From Erpobdella octoculata (lineage: Eukaryota; Annelida; Clitellata; Hirudinida; Erpobdellidae): a stretch of DNA of 64,000 nucleotides. The notes beneath the pieces are model-generated. The model did not search any database. It was not told the DNA's origin and saw nothing but the letters and a program-made list of their open reading frames with translations. The stretch is from NCBI GenBank assembly GCA_963978895.1, contig OZ022239.1:15532874-15596873 (forward strand). The letters are read 5' to 3'. Shown here one piece after another: positions 1 through 11,484 of the stretch; position 1 is the stretch's first letter; each line of letters opens with the position of its first letter. A program made the position numbers and the translations under genes.

Positions 1-2027
1 GAATATCTTCAACATTTAAAGTCTTTTTTGATAAAAACTTTTCCCGTACATCTAGAAAATCAAGCAATAATTTTAGAGATATAAAATAATTAAAGAATCG
101 AAGGTTTAATAATTATAATAAAGTTATAATGCTAATGATATTGATAACGCCGCCTTGCGAACAGACACGTTTCTATATGGATTCTGTCAATTCAATGTTC
201 CTTAGATTAGAAGAACACTAATTTCAAACTATTATTTAATAGTTATAAAAAATAAATCAATCACAATAACTAAGAACAAAAGGCAACAACATATTTTTTA
301 ATACTTTTCCAGAGCAAAAAATTAGTATGTTTTCAAAAATTAAAAAATAGAATAATATAAACAACTGCTTGTCTAAAATAGGCAGAATTCAAAATTTTAC
401 TGCTGCTAAATTGAAATTTTAAAAATAAAAAAATATTTACACACAAAACTACAATGGCTGACTTCAAGTTTCAATTGTTTTATTTAATCTTAATTTTGTG
501 TGCTTTTTAATTTCACTTAAAGCTCTTGTTCATCTAAAAGAACAATGGTAAGGAATATGTTGAAGGAGTGAAGATTTGTTAAATAAAATATTATAGGCGG
601 TCTTGAAGAATGAAGGATACAAGTTTCGTTGCTAAAGAAAAATGTGTAATAATAATAAACGTGAACAATTTTTGCGTCTTCCCGAACAAAGAAAACTTAA
701 CACACAATCGGGTCAAACTCCATTTTAATTTGGAGGTGTTTACAAGTGATCATACCTTCAACTTTGAGAGGAATGTATCTGTGCATAATAATACTTTATT
801 GTATTATTACTCATGCAAACTGCACGAAGCATTTCCTTTTCTTGAACTCTCATTCTCTCTCTCTTTCCATTTTATTTATTTCACTCGTTTTCCTAATCCT
901 CTATTCATTTCTATTATTATTATTTCTTATTCTTGTTTAAATCTCTTTTTTTAATCCTTCAATTCTTTATTTTCTCCAACTGACATGATTTTTAGATTAA
1001 ACAGAAAAGATGATTTAGATGATCAGTTGTAGTTTTTTTTCTTTGAAAAACAAAAGATTATCTCCTTCTTTCATTTGTTAACAACTTCTAAGGTATTTTT
1101 TAAATGTTTGTGCATGTGTGTCTGTGTGCTGCTTATGTTATGTATGCAAGTATGCAATAGTATGCATGCATCTGATGATGACGGATGGGTGTTCGGGGTG
1201 AATATGCCGAGGAAAAATTAGAAACAATAGAAATAAGAAATAATCAATCTAGAGACAAAAGAACTAGATATAAAAATACAAATTTGGAATAAAAAAATAG
1301 AAAGAAAAGAGACAGAGACAAAGAGAAAGAAAGAGAGAAAGAGAGAGAGAGAAAGAGAATAGAAAGGAAGAAAAAATCAAGAGACGAGATGAATTGTAAA
1401 ATTTAAATTAAAAAGTAATAACTCCCATATAACCTTAACCGCTGAATGATCGATGAACGTACACGTGCCATCCTTGAATGATTCATTCAACAACTAAACA
1501 AAAACAACTGGAAGAAAACTATAGGCTGAGGTAAGCAGTTGCGATTGTGCTAAACCCAGAAACGTCGAAATATCTCGTTATTATTTCATGTTTTTAAAGA
1601 TTTCGTTCACTCAGAGCTGTGCTTTTTTTCCTATCATAAAACTGACTTCTTGTAGTGGTGATATACATACAAGTAAAAGAAAATACCTGCAATTTCTCTG
1701 AAGCGGTCCATACAGTGACCTTTTTTGTTCACGTAGAGCTAATAAGCAAATGGTTCCCAAAACTAATATCCGATTGTCCGATTGCAAAAAGTTATAACAT
1801 AACTTGGGATGTGTTATTATGCACTGGCTGGTTTATCGGTTCCAAATGATCTCTGTCAGTCGGCCTATTGTAATCTGAGTGAGCTTTTTATGTTAAAATC
1901 AAAAGTATTGTAAATTTGCGGTCTTTTAAAAGAGAATAATAAAATCAATAGATTTATTAAAAAAAAGTAAATACATCTGATGAAAAGGTGCAGCTCTAAG
2001 TCGTTGAATTCTCAATCCATTAAAATA
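1..2027. other. A+T-rich stretch, no gene recognised
   Basis: No open frame here has recognisable protein features. The longest frames (for example 610-954) are low-complexity, Phe/Ser-rich translations of A+T-rich DNA. A purine-rich GA/AAAG patch lies at about 1310-1375. I see no transposon termini or tRNA-like sequence. Confidence 0.6.
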
Positions 2028-3386
2028 GGGGAGACCGGGGCTGGTTGTAACATTTTTTTTTTTTGCTGGAGTGACTAAACTATTGAGTACATTAATTCAA
2101 AAAATCATCTATTTGATAATATATTCCCATACTGTTTTTTTAATCTATAATTAATTTGTATTTATAGTACTTTTTGCGGAGAGAGTCGCTTGTTACAACT
2201 TACCCCGTTTTTGGGGCAAGTTGTAACTTGTTTGGGGCAAGTAGTAACGTCATATTAAAACAATAGCTTTTATTACAAATGATAAAAAATGTACTTTTTA
2301 CGAACTAATGAGGTAAATACTTACTGTTTTCTTTAACAGCAATAATCATTTTATTAGTCGCAGAGGATTTACTTAGGTTAATTAAACTTTTAATAAACTC
2401 AATCATCAAGGAATTTTTTTTAATATTCAGAATCTGAGTTTTCATTGAAAACCTTTTTCTTCACTTTATCAATCATTGTCTTTTCAGGTCTATTCGACTT
2501 TGCTTTACCTTTGCCCTTTTCCGTTCCTTTGTTTTTTAGTTTAGCTTCTTGTTTCTGTTTTTTTCTATCATTTTCTCTTCAAATTCTCTCTCCAGAGTTT
2601 ATTTCTCTGGAGTGTCAGTCAAAACAGTTGACTTTTGCTTTCGTACAGCCCTGTTTTTTTTCGTGGGGGTGCTTTAGGTAGAGGTCTGATCTTTGAAGGT
2701 GAAAAACCGGTAGACATATTTTGGATATCTGAAGGGTTTTGACGATCAGTAACAAAAACACCAGCAAAATCAGAATTTTGACAGATGTTTGGATTCAACG
2801 GCCAAAGTCCAGTTGTTCTGAAACCGCTTATAATGTTGCTCGGATTCAGAGCCAGTGGCAAACTGTTGCCGACTAATGCAGGAATGTCATATTTAATGGT
2901 CATAGTTTTCCTTACATTGCTAGCCATCCAAGATTATCCAGTAAGAGAAGAACTGGAGCCTGTTCTGTTGGTTTTACGTGCTGAATAAAGTGTTCAATGA
3001 ATTTGACAAATTCATTTTCAGTCATCCAGCCTGAACTGTTGCCAGCTCCAATACAATCAGGTGGGCCACTCTGGATGAACAAACATGGGAGGAACACTAT
3101 TGCCTGCAGCGTTCACAGCTCAAATAAGAGTAACAAGCGTTCCTCTTTCAGAAGACGTCATGGCATGGCTCCAACCTGTTTTTGACCTCGTGCGGCTACA
3201 ATTTTCTTTGGTTTCTGAACGGTGGTTACTCCTGCTTCGTCTATATTTTAAATGCGAGAAGCATTCATATTATGCTTTTGGAGAATAGAATCACTTGAGT
3301 TCAAAATTGAAACAAAATATTTGAAACCTGGCTGAGTTATTAGGCTGTTACTACTTACCCCTATTACAACAAGCCCCGGTCTCCCC
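2028..3386 (-). mobile_element. Internally deleted pogo-like DNA transposon with TA target duplication
   Basis: The element is bounded by inverted repeats of about 24 bp starting GGGGAGACCGGGGCT. The second arm is its reverse complement at 3363-3386, with one or two differences. A TA dinucleotide flanks each end (2026-2027 and 3387-3388), the target duplication expected of Tc1/mariner/pogo elements. Sub-terminal copies of a GGGGCAAG.TGTAAC motif repeat near 2200-2250. The inside carries fragments of a DDE transposase on the minus strand. At 1.36 kb it is too short for a complete transposase, so it is a non-autonomous deletion derivative. Confidence 0.8.
2619..3097 (-). pseudogene. pogo/DDE_1-type transposase remnant
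   Basis: Two overlapping minus-strand frames (2912-3097 and 2619-2927) give pieces of a DDE_1/pogo transposase. The upstream piece has the family pattern GPP.CIGA..SSGWMTE, then a KFIEHFIQHVKP helix and LLLLDN, which carries the second catalytic Asp. The downstream piece has KYDIPALVGNSLPLALNP and SGFRTTGLWPLNP, which normally lie well after the third catalytic Asp. The two are joined almost directly after LLLLDN, so the segment with the third catalytic residue is deleted, and the N-terminal DNA-binding domain is absent. The reading frame changes at the join near 2920. The protein is inactive. Confidence 0.75.
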
Positions 3387-3388
3387 TA

Positions 3389-3779
3389 CTAACTAAAAAT
3401 CTAAAATTGCAATTTGCCCTGTGCCCTGGTTGCAAGAAACTTGACTTTCTGTCTGGTTCTCTTTACTGTGTTGATCAGCGTAGTCTAAGTCACATTAGAA
3501 ATTCTGAATCACTCCTTATCCCATTTAAAACACTTAACACGAACTATTTAAGTACCTTGCATTTAATAAAGTTCTAAAACAAACATCAAACATATTTTGA
3601 ATACAAAAAACCAGCATACAAAAGTTTCGACGGACCGTAAGACCTTTAATCATAGGCGCAGGGGAAGTTCATGTGGTGGGGGGGAAGGCAAGAATTTTGC
3701 GGTCATTAATCAATTATTATTATAATTATTTATTATTATTTTATTCATGTAATAACCAAACCTGACAAAACGTAGGAGA
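3389..3779. other. Short spacer, nothing recognised
   Basis: A+T-rich DNA between two transposons. A G-rich patch occurs at about 3660-3700. No coding or repeat signature was seen. Confidence 0.5.
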
Positions 3780-3784
3780 GCAAC

Positions 3785-4110
3785 TGTAAACGTAGAGGAA
3801 TATGCTTTCTAGCGATTCGTAACGTTAAAGTCGAAGTTATTTATGTCACAATATTTCTCGAATTTATTTCAACTTAATTATTCTTCCTTGAATATAATCT
3901 TTTAACTGGACTCAAATAAAACTGAATTCTCTCACTTTGTAGAATTTCGCACGGTTCTAACAAATCTTTTGTTAATTCCAATTTCTCTCTGCAGCACGTC
4001 TCTTTAAACTTTTATTTTCTTCTCGAACACTCAACTTTAAAACACACTGTCTAGATTCTCAAAATTCATCCACAAAATAATATTTACAATCTTACCAGTA
4101 AAAATCCGGA

Positions 4111-4181
<71 letters not shown>

Positions 4182-4366
4182 TTCTAGATACAAAATTAAT
4201 AAACACACATACATATATATATACATATATATATATATAAACATATATATATATATATATATGACTTATTGTTTCGACATATCCAATCATAATAAAATGC
4301 ACACATAATAAAATAAAATAAACAAATACTATGAGAATACGTAAGATGAATTATCTTCATCTTACA
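3785..4366 (-). repeat. 3' LTR of the minus-strand retrotransposon
   Basis: 582 bp direct repeat of 6332-6920. It contains its own (TA)n run at about 4114-4178 and ends at the TTACA motif next to the polypurine tract. Confidence 0.9.
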
Positions 4367-4380
4367 TATCCCCCCTCTTC
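4367..4380 (-). promoter_or_regulatory. Polypurine tract of the LTR retrotransposon
   Basis: Immediately inside the 3' LTR the minus strand reads GAAGAGGGGGGATA, a purine run in the place where plus-strand priming occurs in LTR elements. Confidence 0.75.
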
Positions 4381-4395
4381 GAAAAAAGAAACGCG

Positions 4396-6234
4396 TCAGT
4401 GTTTCTTGATTACATCGTCACTCTCTTTACGACTAAGAAAGTCAGCACCGATGTTCTCCTTGCCTTTGAAATAGTTTCCTTTCAATTTATTCTCAATCTC
4501 TATCTCTCTGCGTGCTGTGTCAACAGGACGGGCATCTCCGAAGATTGCCGAATTCAACTTTCCAACTTTCCCCACCCCTCCATTTTGGCCTCTAGGCAGA
4601 AGATTGAGCCTTGGTCTTTCTTTTGGCGGATTCAAAGCTTGAACTTTTGCCTCAACTTTATTTCCTACCTTTGAAATGGCAGACGTGTTTCTTTCCTTGC
4701 TTTGATACCGCTCCGAGTTAGCCGACGATTTTCTAAAATCTACCCGATCATTCCTCTGAGTGCTGTCGTAGTTGGAAGCGGATTTCTGTGGTTTCCGACC
4801 AAAGCGTTTTCCTGCCGCCATTGCCTCAAAACCCCTTACCCCTTCAACATTTCCCAGCACGAGATCGCAAAGTAGGTTTTTCATGCAGACCACCTCTCTA
4901 GTTCCTCTGAACCAGTCTGTTTTGATTTTTACCACTGCTGTTGGAGCTACCCGAACTGTGCCGTCGATCAAAACACAGGGTCTTGTTCTTCCGGTCATCT
5001 GACGCGGGTGCACTAATGATTCCTTTACTATTATGGAAGTACAGCCAGTGTCCCTCAAAACTTTCACCGGTTTTCTGTTCACAAACCCTCTGGTTAATTT
5101 AAATTTTTCTCCTGAGTGCAAACAACCATCCGCAATGACAGGAAAAATGCATCCACACTTCAATTCCACCTCATCCATTTTTCCTTCCATCACCATGGCA
5201 GCGCATGCATTCACAACGCCGGAATCCTTGCATGGTGCTGACGTAATCGTCTCTTTCCGTGTTTGGCAAAATACAAGATTACTTGGACTACTCTGCCGAC
5301 ACTCTCTTGCCATGTGCCCCGTTTGATGACAGTTGTAGCAGCGAGGTTCAACCATTTTGGCGTCACTGACCGACTGACCCCGGTTCCAACCCATCCTGCT
5401 ATTGCTGTCCAATTTTGCCAACCTTTTCTCTGGGTGGGCTTGGCTGTACTTGTTTACCCAAAGGCACAGCTCATTGACATCTTTGCTCTCTTTCTCCAAC
5501 AAGTACTCGACCATTCCCGCCGGGCACTTTCCGAAAAACTGCTCTTTCAGAAACAAAAACAACAGATTTTGTTTGCCCGCGAGATCTACCCAGCGCCTGA
5601 GGTGGCTATCTAGCCGCACTAGATAATGTTCCCAGGTCTCCTCCGTTTCAGGCATTGACTCTCGAAACATTATGCGATAGTCTTCCGCTGACTTCCCAAA
5701 ACGACGAAGGAGTGCCTCCTTTGCCGTCCTGTAGTCCTGCATCTGACTATCGCTAAGTTGGCCAAACACTTCCAAAGTCTTCGCACTAAGCAACGACCCT
5801 AGAAGCATTCCCCAATCCTTCTGAGGGTGACCATTGGCTTTTGCCAATGACTCAAATCTCAGCAAAAATGCGTCAATGTCATCACCTTCAGAAAACTTTG
5901 GATAAGGAATCTTAGTAGCCTCCGCCGACGGTTTTGGCTCTATTTTTTTTTGGCCCTCCAATTCCAACTTTTTCAGTTCTAACTCGTGCTGCCTCTGTCT
6001 CTCCCGCTCTTCATGTTCCCGTTCCCGTTCTCGCTCTTCCCATTCTTGCTGAGCCTTTTTTTCTTCATGTTCACGTTCCCGTTCCCTCGTTTCCCACTCC
6101 TGCTGAGCCTTTCTTTCCTCCCGCTCTTTTTGTCGCTCGGCCCGCTCTCGACAGTCTTCGACATACTTCAGCAGCGCCCCACCAGAAAAGCCAAGCTTCT
6201 CTCCGTTTGCTATATATTCAGCATCAGTGGACAT
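4396..6234 (-). CDS. Gag-protease polyprotein of a pol-deleted Gypsy-like element
   Basis: 612 residues from the first in-frame ATG at 6234. The frame is open 13 codons further upstream but without an ATG. Residues 25-100 are a charged Arg/Glu-rich coiled coil. Residues 110-290 are a retrotransposon Gag region starting near YPKFSEGDDIDAFLLRFE. A CCHC zinc knuckle (C-x2-C-x4-H-x4-C) is at 299-312. A retropepsin-like segment has the active-site triplet DTG at 395-397. After about residue 470 the protein is a basic, low-complexity tail. It ends with KGKENIGADFLSR (590-602), a motif that in complete Gypsy Pol lies at the end of RNase H. RT, most of RNase H and integrase have therefore been removed without closing the frame. 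The product could still form particles; that is inference. Confidence 0.9.
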   Translation of the reverse strand: MSTDAEYIANGEKLGFSGGALLKYVEDCRERAERQKEREERKAQQEWETREREREHEEKKAQQEWEEREREREHEERERQRQHELELKKLELEGQKKIEPKPSAEATKIPYPKFSEGDDIDAFLLRFESLAKANGHPQKDWGMLLGSLLSAKTLEVFGQLSDSQMQDYRTAKEALLRRFGKSAEDYRIMFRESMPETEETWEHYLVRLDSHLRRWVDLAGKQNLLFLFLKEQFFGKCPAGMVEYLLEKESKDVNELCLWVNKYSQAHPEKRLAKLDSNSRMGWNRGQSVSDAKMVEPRCYNCHQTGHMARECRQSSPSNLVFCQTRKETITSAPCKDSGVVNACAAMVMEGKMDEVELKCGCIFPVIADGCLHSGEKFKLTRGFVNRKPVKVLRDTGCTSIIVKESLVHPRQMTGRTRPCVLIDGTVRVAPTAVVKIKTDWFRGTREVVCMKNLLCDLVLGNVEGVRGFEAMAAGKRFGRKPQKSASNYDSTQRNDRVDFRKSSANSERYQSKERNTSAISKVGNKVEAKVQALNPPKERPRLNLLPRGQNGGVGKVGKLNSAIFGDARPVDTARREIEIENKLKGNYFKGKENIGADFLSRKESDDVIKKH

Positions 6235-6312
6235 CTTTATCAAATCAAAAAAATTTCGGTCACTTGTGATCAAATAACTTCAGAAAAATATATTTACGGA
6301 TGAAAATGCGTA

Positions 6313-6330
6313 AATACGTCGAGGTCACCA
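6313..6330 (-). promoter_or_regulatory. Primer-binding site of the LTR retrotransposon
   Basis: One base inside the 5' LTR the minus strand reads TGGTGACCTCGACGTATT. It begins with the TGG that pairs with a tRNA 3' CCA end. The tRNA was not assigned. Confidence 0.7.
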
Positions 6331-6331
6331 A

Positions 6332-6659
6332 TGTAAACGTAGAGGAATATGCTTTCTAGCGATTCGTAACGTTAAAGTCGAAGTTATTTATATCACAATA
6401 TTTCTCGAATTTATTTCAACTTAATTATTCTTCCTTGAATATAATCTTTTAACTGGACTCAAATAAAACTGAATTCTCTCACTTTGTAGAATTTCGCACG
6501 GTTCTAACAAATCTTTTGTTAATTCCAATTTCTCTCTGCAGCACGTCTCTTTAAACTTTTATTTTCTTCTCGAACACTCAACTTTAAAACACACTGTCTA
6601 GATTCTCAAAATTCATCCACAAAATAATATTTACAATCTTACCAGTAAAAACCGGAAAA

Positions 6660-6733
<74 letters not shown>

Positions 6734-6920
6734 TTCTAGATAAAAAATTAATAAACACACATACATATATATATACATATATATATATAAAAACATATAT
6801 ATATATATATATATATGACTTATTGTTTCGACATATCCAATCATAATAAAATGCACACATAATAAAATAAAATAAACAAATACTATGAGAATACGTAAGA
6901 TGAATTATCTTCATCTTACA
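6332..6920 (-). repeat. 5' LTR of the minus-strand retrotransposon
   Basis: 589 bp, TGTAA...TTACA ends. By eye it is almost identical to 3785-4366. The main difference is the length of a (TA)n run at about 6661-6730. The extra length is microsatellite. Confidence 0.9.
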
Positions 6921-7208
6921 GCAACAATCCTTACAAACAAACTGCGTGATATTAAAAGAATGAAGTCTTTAAAAGCGCTAATACACAACTATAGTTTTGT
7001 AGATAGTAACTGTGGTTTCTAAGTTTTATCATTAGGATCAATAATATCATTATTTTAAAAACAGCAGTTTGTACTTATACTAAAGCAAGCTCAAATTGCA
7101 TATAGCAAAGTTTATCAAATTTCTATTAATATAGGAGCAGTATATTTTCAAGTTTTACTAAAATAACATTCATCATTATAATATGTCATAATATGTCATA
7201 TTTTCGAT

Positions 7209-8612
7209 ATGTCTCTCAAGATGCGCAGGTTGCCAACAAATTTGAAGATGGCTTGCATTTCTCCAATTCATAAAAAGGGCCCGACAAGCTGCCCTTCTAA
7301 CTATAGGCCAATCTCACTTACAAGTACCTGTTGTCGTGTCATGGAAAAGGTAATCACCAAGAACATTTTGACTTACTTGTCCACGCACAACCTCATCTCC
7401 CGTCACCAACATGGATTTCTAAGGCAAAAATCTACCTGTACCAACCTGCTTGAATGCGTGTAAGATCGGTCATCGTCTCTAGAGAATTGTGAACGGACTG
7501 ACATCATTTATTTTGATTTTCAGAAAGCAATTGATTCTGTTTCACACACAAAGCTGATGACGAAACTGAAAGGATATGGAATATCTGGCGATTTGTTGGC
7601 GTGGATTTTCGATTTTCTGAGTGCCCGCACACAGTTTGTTCGCGTTAATGGTCATCACTCTGGCCCAAGAGAAGTTACTAGCGGTATTCCACAGGGTAGC
7701 GTCCTGGGACCAATACTTTTTTTGATAAACATTAACGATATTACAGACAACCCATTCTTCGAACAAGTTTCAGTCAAGCTCTTTGCGGATGACATCAAAA
7801 TTTACAAAACATTCCAGCCTGGAAATTTGGCTATGCAGGATGCGGTTGACGAATTGGTGTCCTGGAGTGGGATATGGCAGTTAAATTTGGCCCTAACAAA
7901 GTGCTTCGTATGCTCCATCTATGGTCTAGCAAGTAAGGAGCTTGATGTACCCGACTACCATATTGACTCTCATCAACTAGAGATTGTTGGTCACGCAAGG
8001 GACCTTAGCGTTGTAATCGAAAATGACCTCAAATTTAAAAAACACATCGACAGTATTGTACATGCGGCATCTGTTAGATTACGGCTGATCAATTTATGTT
8101 TCACTACTAAAGATCCAGATCTCTTGACGAGAGCATTTTCCGTGTATGTACGACCACTACTTGAATATTGTTCTTCAGTGTGGAATCCACACCACAGGCA
8201 TTTGATCGACAGGCTCGAGAGAGTCCAAAGACGATTCACAAGAACAATTCCTTCTGTCAGTCGTCTCCCTTATTTAACTCGCCTCAACATCCTCGGTCTC
8301 AAATCTTTGGAACATCGCAGACTCATTGCTGACCTATGTCTATGCTACAAAATTCTAAATGGTTTTATTGACTCAACTTTGGTCACCAGTTTTGAATCGT
8401 CTGGTTACCAGGCCACAAGAGGCCATTGTTATAAACTGAGGTCTGGCCTGCACAAGATCGATGCTGCCAAGTTCTTCTTTTCCAACCGAATAATAAAATC
8501 CTGGAATGCCCTGCCTCACGATGTGGTCAACTCAACATCCTACAGCCGTTTCAGATGTCTGAAAAATGAAACCGACCTTTCAAAATTTCTAACACCTAAT
8601 GGTCAGATTTAA
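7209..8612 (+). pseudogene. LINE reverse transcriptase, one in-frame stop
   Basis: One frame runs through the whole segment and is broken only by a TAA at 7461-7463. Before the stop are SNYRPISLTSTCCRVMEK and HGFLRQKST. After it come TDIIYFDFQKAIDSVSH (motif A), SGIPQGSVLGPILF (motif B) and LFADDIKIY (catalytic FADD, motif C). The C-terminal region has the family pattern LEYCSSVWNP, LERVQRRFTR and WNALPHDVV. The N-terminal endonuclease is absent. Only one disabling change is visible, so the copy is not very old. Confidence 0.88.
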
Positions 8613-8752
8613 ATACCCGATGACTTATATGCTTATTTTGCGTATTAGTTTGAGTTACTATTCTTCTTATATTTTTGCCGATTTAAATACCCGATGACTT
8701 ATATGTTTATTTTGCGTATTTGTTTGAGTTACTATTTTTCTTATATTTTTGC
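8608..8752 (+). repeat. Tandem duplication in the LINE 3' UTR
   Basis: About 73 bp just after the RT stop codon (TTTAAATACCCGATGACTTA and following) is repeated directly, with a few differences. Both units lie before the A+T-rich tail. Confidence 0.85.
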
Positions 8753-8908
8753 TTTGAATTCTGTTCGAACGTACGCTTTATGTTGTCCGAACGGTGTTAG
8801 TGGCCTACCGGTCCTTCTGTTGGAGAAAAAAATAAAAAATAAATTAATAAATAACTAGCTTAAAGCCTGCGGGTGACAGTCATAAAAAAGAAAAACACAA
8901 AAATATTT

Positions 8909-9180
<272 letters not shown>

Positions 9181-9244
9181 TATATCAGTGGTTAAGGAAG
9201 GACGAACGGACAAAAACTGTCAATTATTTAATTAAATACTAGCA

Positions 9245-9995
9245 CAGGGCCGTAACCAGCTATGGGGCCGGGGGGTCCAGGGCCCCCAGTTTTGTTCAGG
9301 CCTCCCCAGTTTTGGTCGGGCCCCCCAGCTCATTCAGGCCCCCCCCCCCCAGTTTTTTGTATTGCTGTCCAGTTAATATAAAACCGCACAATTTCTCTAA
9401 TAATAATACAAGAGAAAGAGCTACTGAGAGGGCAAGAAAAAGAGAGATGCTGAAAAGTTAAAGAACCAGCAAAATAGAGAGAATGAAAAAGAGACTGTAA
9501 AGAGGCTAGGCTACTAACATGTAGAGGGAGAGAGTATTGTTAAAGAATTTAGGAGCCTAGCAGAATAGGCAGCTCACGTTGAGAAGGAATAAGTTAATGG
9601 TAGAGAATATCACCGCTCACAGAGAGTGGAAAAGAGAGATGCTAATAGAAGACACTTACCACAGTGACCGGATGCAGTGACCGCATGCAAGAACACTCTA
9701 CTATACATTAACATAAATTTCATTGTTGTTTGTTTGCGTCCTCGTCACTTTCTTTCTCAGCGTTCAAGATCGACATTTTATCTTCAGCATTTGTTTTATT
9801 TCAAATTCAAATTAATTTGGTAGAATAAGGTAGAATAAGATTCAAATTTCAATCGCTGAACCTGTTTTTTTTGCGTAAAGCTCATTTTGAAGATCAAATC
9901 ACTGGCACGCGCAACTTATGTAAACAACAAATTTATACAGTGCCCCCCCCCCAAAAAGTTCTTGGGCCACTTCCAAATTCCTGGTTACGGCCCTG
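9245..9995. mobile_element. Non-autonomous hAT element (MITE) with 8-bp target duplication TACTAGCA
   Basis: Terminal inverted repeats CAGGGCCGTAACCAG and its reverse complement bound 751 bp with no transposase. The flanks 9237-9244 and 9996-10003 are both TACTAGCA, a perfect 8-bp duplication. An 8-bp duplication with CAGGG ends is the hAT signature. Poly-C runs lie just inside both ends (near 9338 and 9943). Confidence 0.92.
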
Positions 9996-10104
9996 TACTA
10001 GCAAAAAAAAACTAATGAAGTATAAATAGGAAAGAGTAACACCGCCCGCGCCATACACCATTTGTACACTTATAAATTCCACCAATTCTACCTACAAGAC
10101 GTTT

Positions 10105-11484
10105 GTACAAGAATATTGCTATGGTCGTAATTTGCTTATGGAAGAATACAATGTAAAATTACAATCATGAACATGTTATTTTTTTCTTCTTATTGTTATA
10201 TTAACACTATAAAGTAAAATAGGCAATTCAACGGGGTTGTCATCTCCCGGCGGGAATTCACATTGGTCCCCTTCAGGAATTCCACTGAGGTCACTGCTGA
10301 CGCCATGGGCGCCATCAGTCACACAACAAACAGAAGGGAGTGGATCAACAGGTTCATTGCTACACATTACAAATTCATCCTCCTCCGATAATGTTTGATC
10401 CGCGATCATGTCAGTACTTTGTCTGCAATTCGTCCCATGTTGACCCGAGACGAGAGAGTTAGTATTCAAAAGAGAATCAGGAATGCATCGTGTTGCAACA
10501 TCAGACAATGCGAATTTATTAGGTTCTTCTGTTGAGGTTTTACTAGATGTATCACTGACATCCTGGGCACAATGAGTCCCACAACAGGTGGAAACAAGAG
10601 ACTTGTCCCGACACGACAAATCCTCATCGATACTGTTCATCAATGTTTCGTTAGAGGTCGTGTCATTATCCCGTGTGTTATCACTTGCAAGACAAGCCGA
10701 GATGAGATCTTCACTCCAAGAAGAAAAACCAGAAACGTCATCATTTACAGTACTCTTCAACTCCAAGGCACTCTTAGCTACCGAATGTGAAGAAAGGATG
10801 GGACGAACAGATCCGTCAACAACACAAGCCGAAAGTTCTTTGCCATCAGTTACTAAAGTTGAACTGATGTTTACATTTATATCCCGCGAATCATCCATCG
10901 CGAAATCAGTGGAAACTGGAGGGTCGACAGATCTGTCGCCACGATAACGAAAACCACCGACAACCAATGTTGAGACGCCAAGAGATGTAGTAGCCATAGC
11001 AGAGGGATATGACTGATATTGGAGCAATAGGGTTCTGTCAAAATTATTATATTGCATATTTATAGAGGGTCGTTCTTGAGATATCAGTAAAGCTTCTTTA
11101 ATTTTTAATCTAACAGGATTGGTTTCTTGAACAATTATTTCGGTATTTTCATTCAGTGTTTTTTTGTTGGGTTTGTGTCCATGAGCAGTAACAAAATGTG
11201 AACAAATACTTCCTCCTTGGGTATGCATCGTTAGACGCCTTGAGAGGGTAGTACGCGTATGCCCTATGTATGTTTCAGGAGCTGTATGTGATTGTGGACA
11301 CGTAAATTTGTAGACAACATTAGTTTTCTGTAATTGAATAGTTTTTCTAGAGTTATTAGTAAAAACCAGTCGATGCGTTTTTTTGTTCGAGTAGTTGATG
11401 TGAAGCTGCAGGCGTTGTGAGATTGGATTAGAATACATTGTATTCTTCCATAAGCAAATTACGACCATAGCAATAGTCTTGTAC
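10105..11484 (-). mobile_element. Penelope-like element fragment bounded by a 51-bp inverted repeat
   Basis: Segments 10105-10155 and 11434-11484 are reverse complements of each other with one mismatch over 51 bp. Between them lies a minus-strand ORF whose N-terminal third is the GIY-YIG endonuclease region typical of Penelope-like elements. The reverse transcriptase is missing. Penelope-like elements often insert as partial, inverted or tandem copies, which could explain the inverted arms. Confidence 0.72.

Larger units (their letters stand above)
3785..6920 (-). mobile_element. Complete Ty3/Gypsy-like LTR retrotransposon, pol-deleted, with 5-bp target duplication GCAAC
   Basis: Two nearly identical direct repeats, 3785-4366 and 6332-6920, both start TGTAA and end TTACA. 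They enclose one long minus-strand ORF. The flanking bases 3780-3784 and 6921-6925 are both GCAAC, a perfect 5-bp target duplication, so both ends are defined to the base. A primer-binding site follows the 5' LTR and a polypurine tract precedes the 3' LTR. There is no reverse transcriptase or integrase between the LTRs, so the element is non-autonomous. The close LTR match and open gag frame suggest a recent insertion. Confidence 0.93.
7205..8870 (+). mobile_element. 5'-truncated non-LTR retrotransposon (CR1/Jockey group)
   Basis: The element keeps the RT fingers, palm, thumb and C-terminus, a short 3' UTR and an A+T-rich tail with AATAAA-like repeats at about 8826-8855. The 5' end, with ORF1 and the endonuclease, is missing, as is usual for LINE copies cut short during target-primed reverse transcription. 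A 73-bp segment of the 3' end is duplicated in tandem (8608-8752). Confidence 0.85.
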
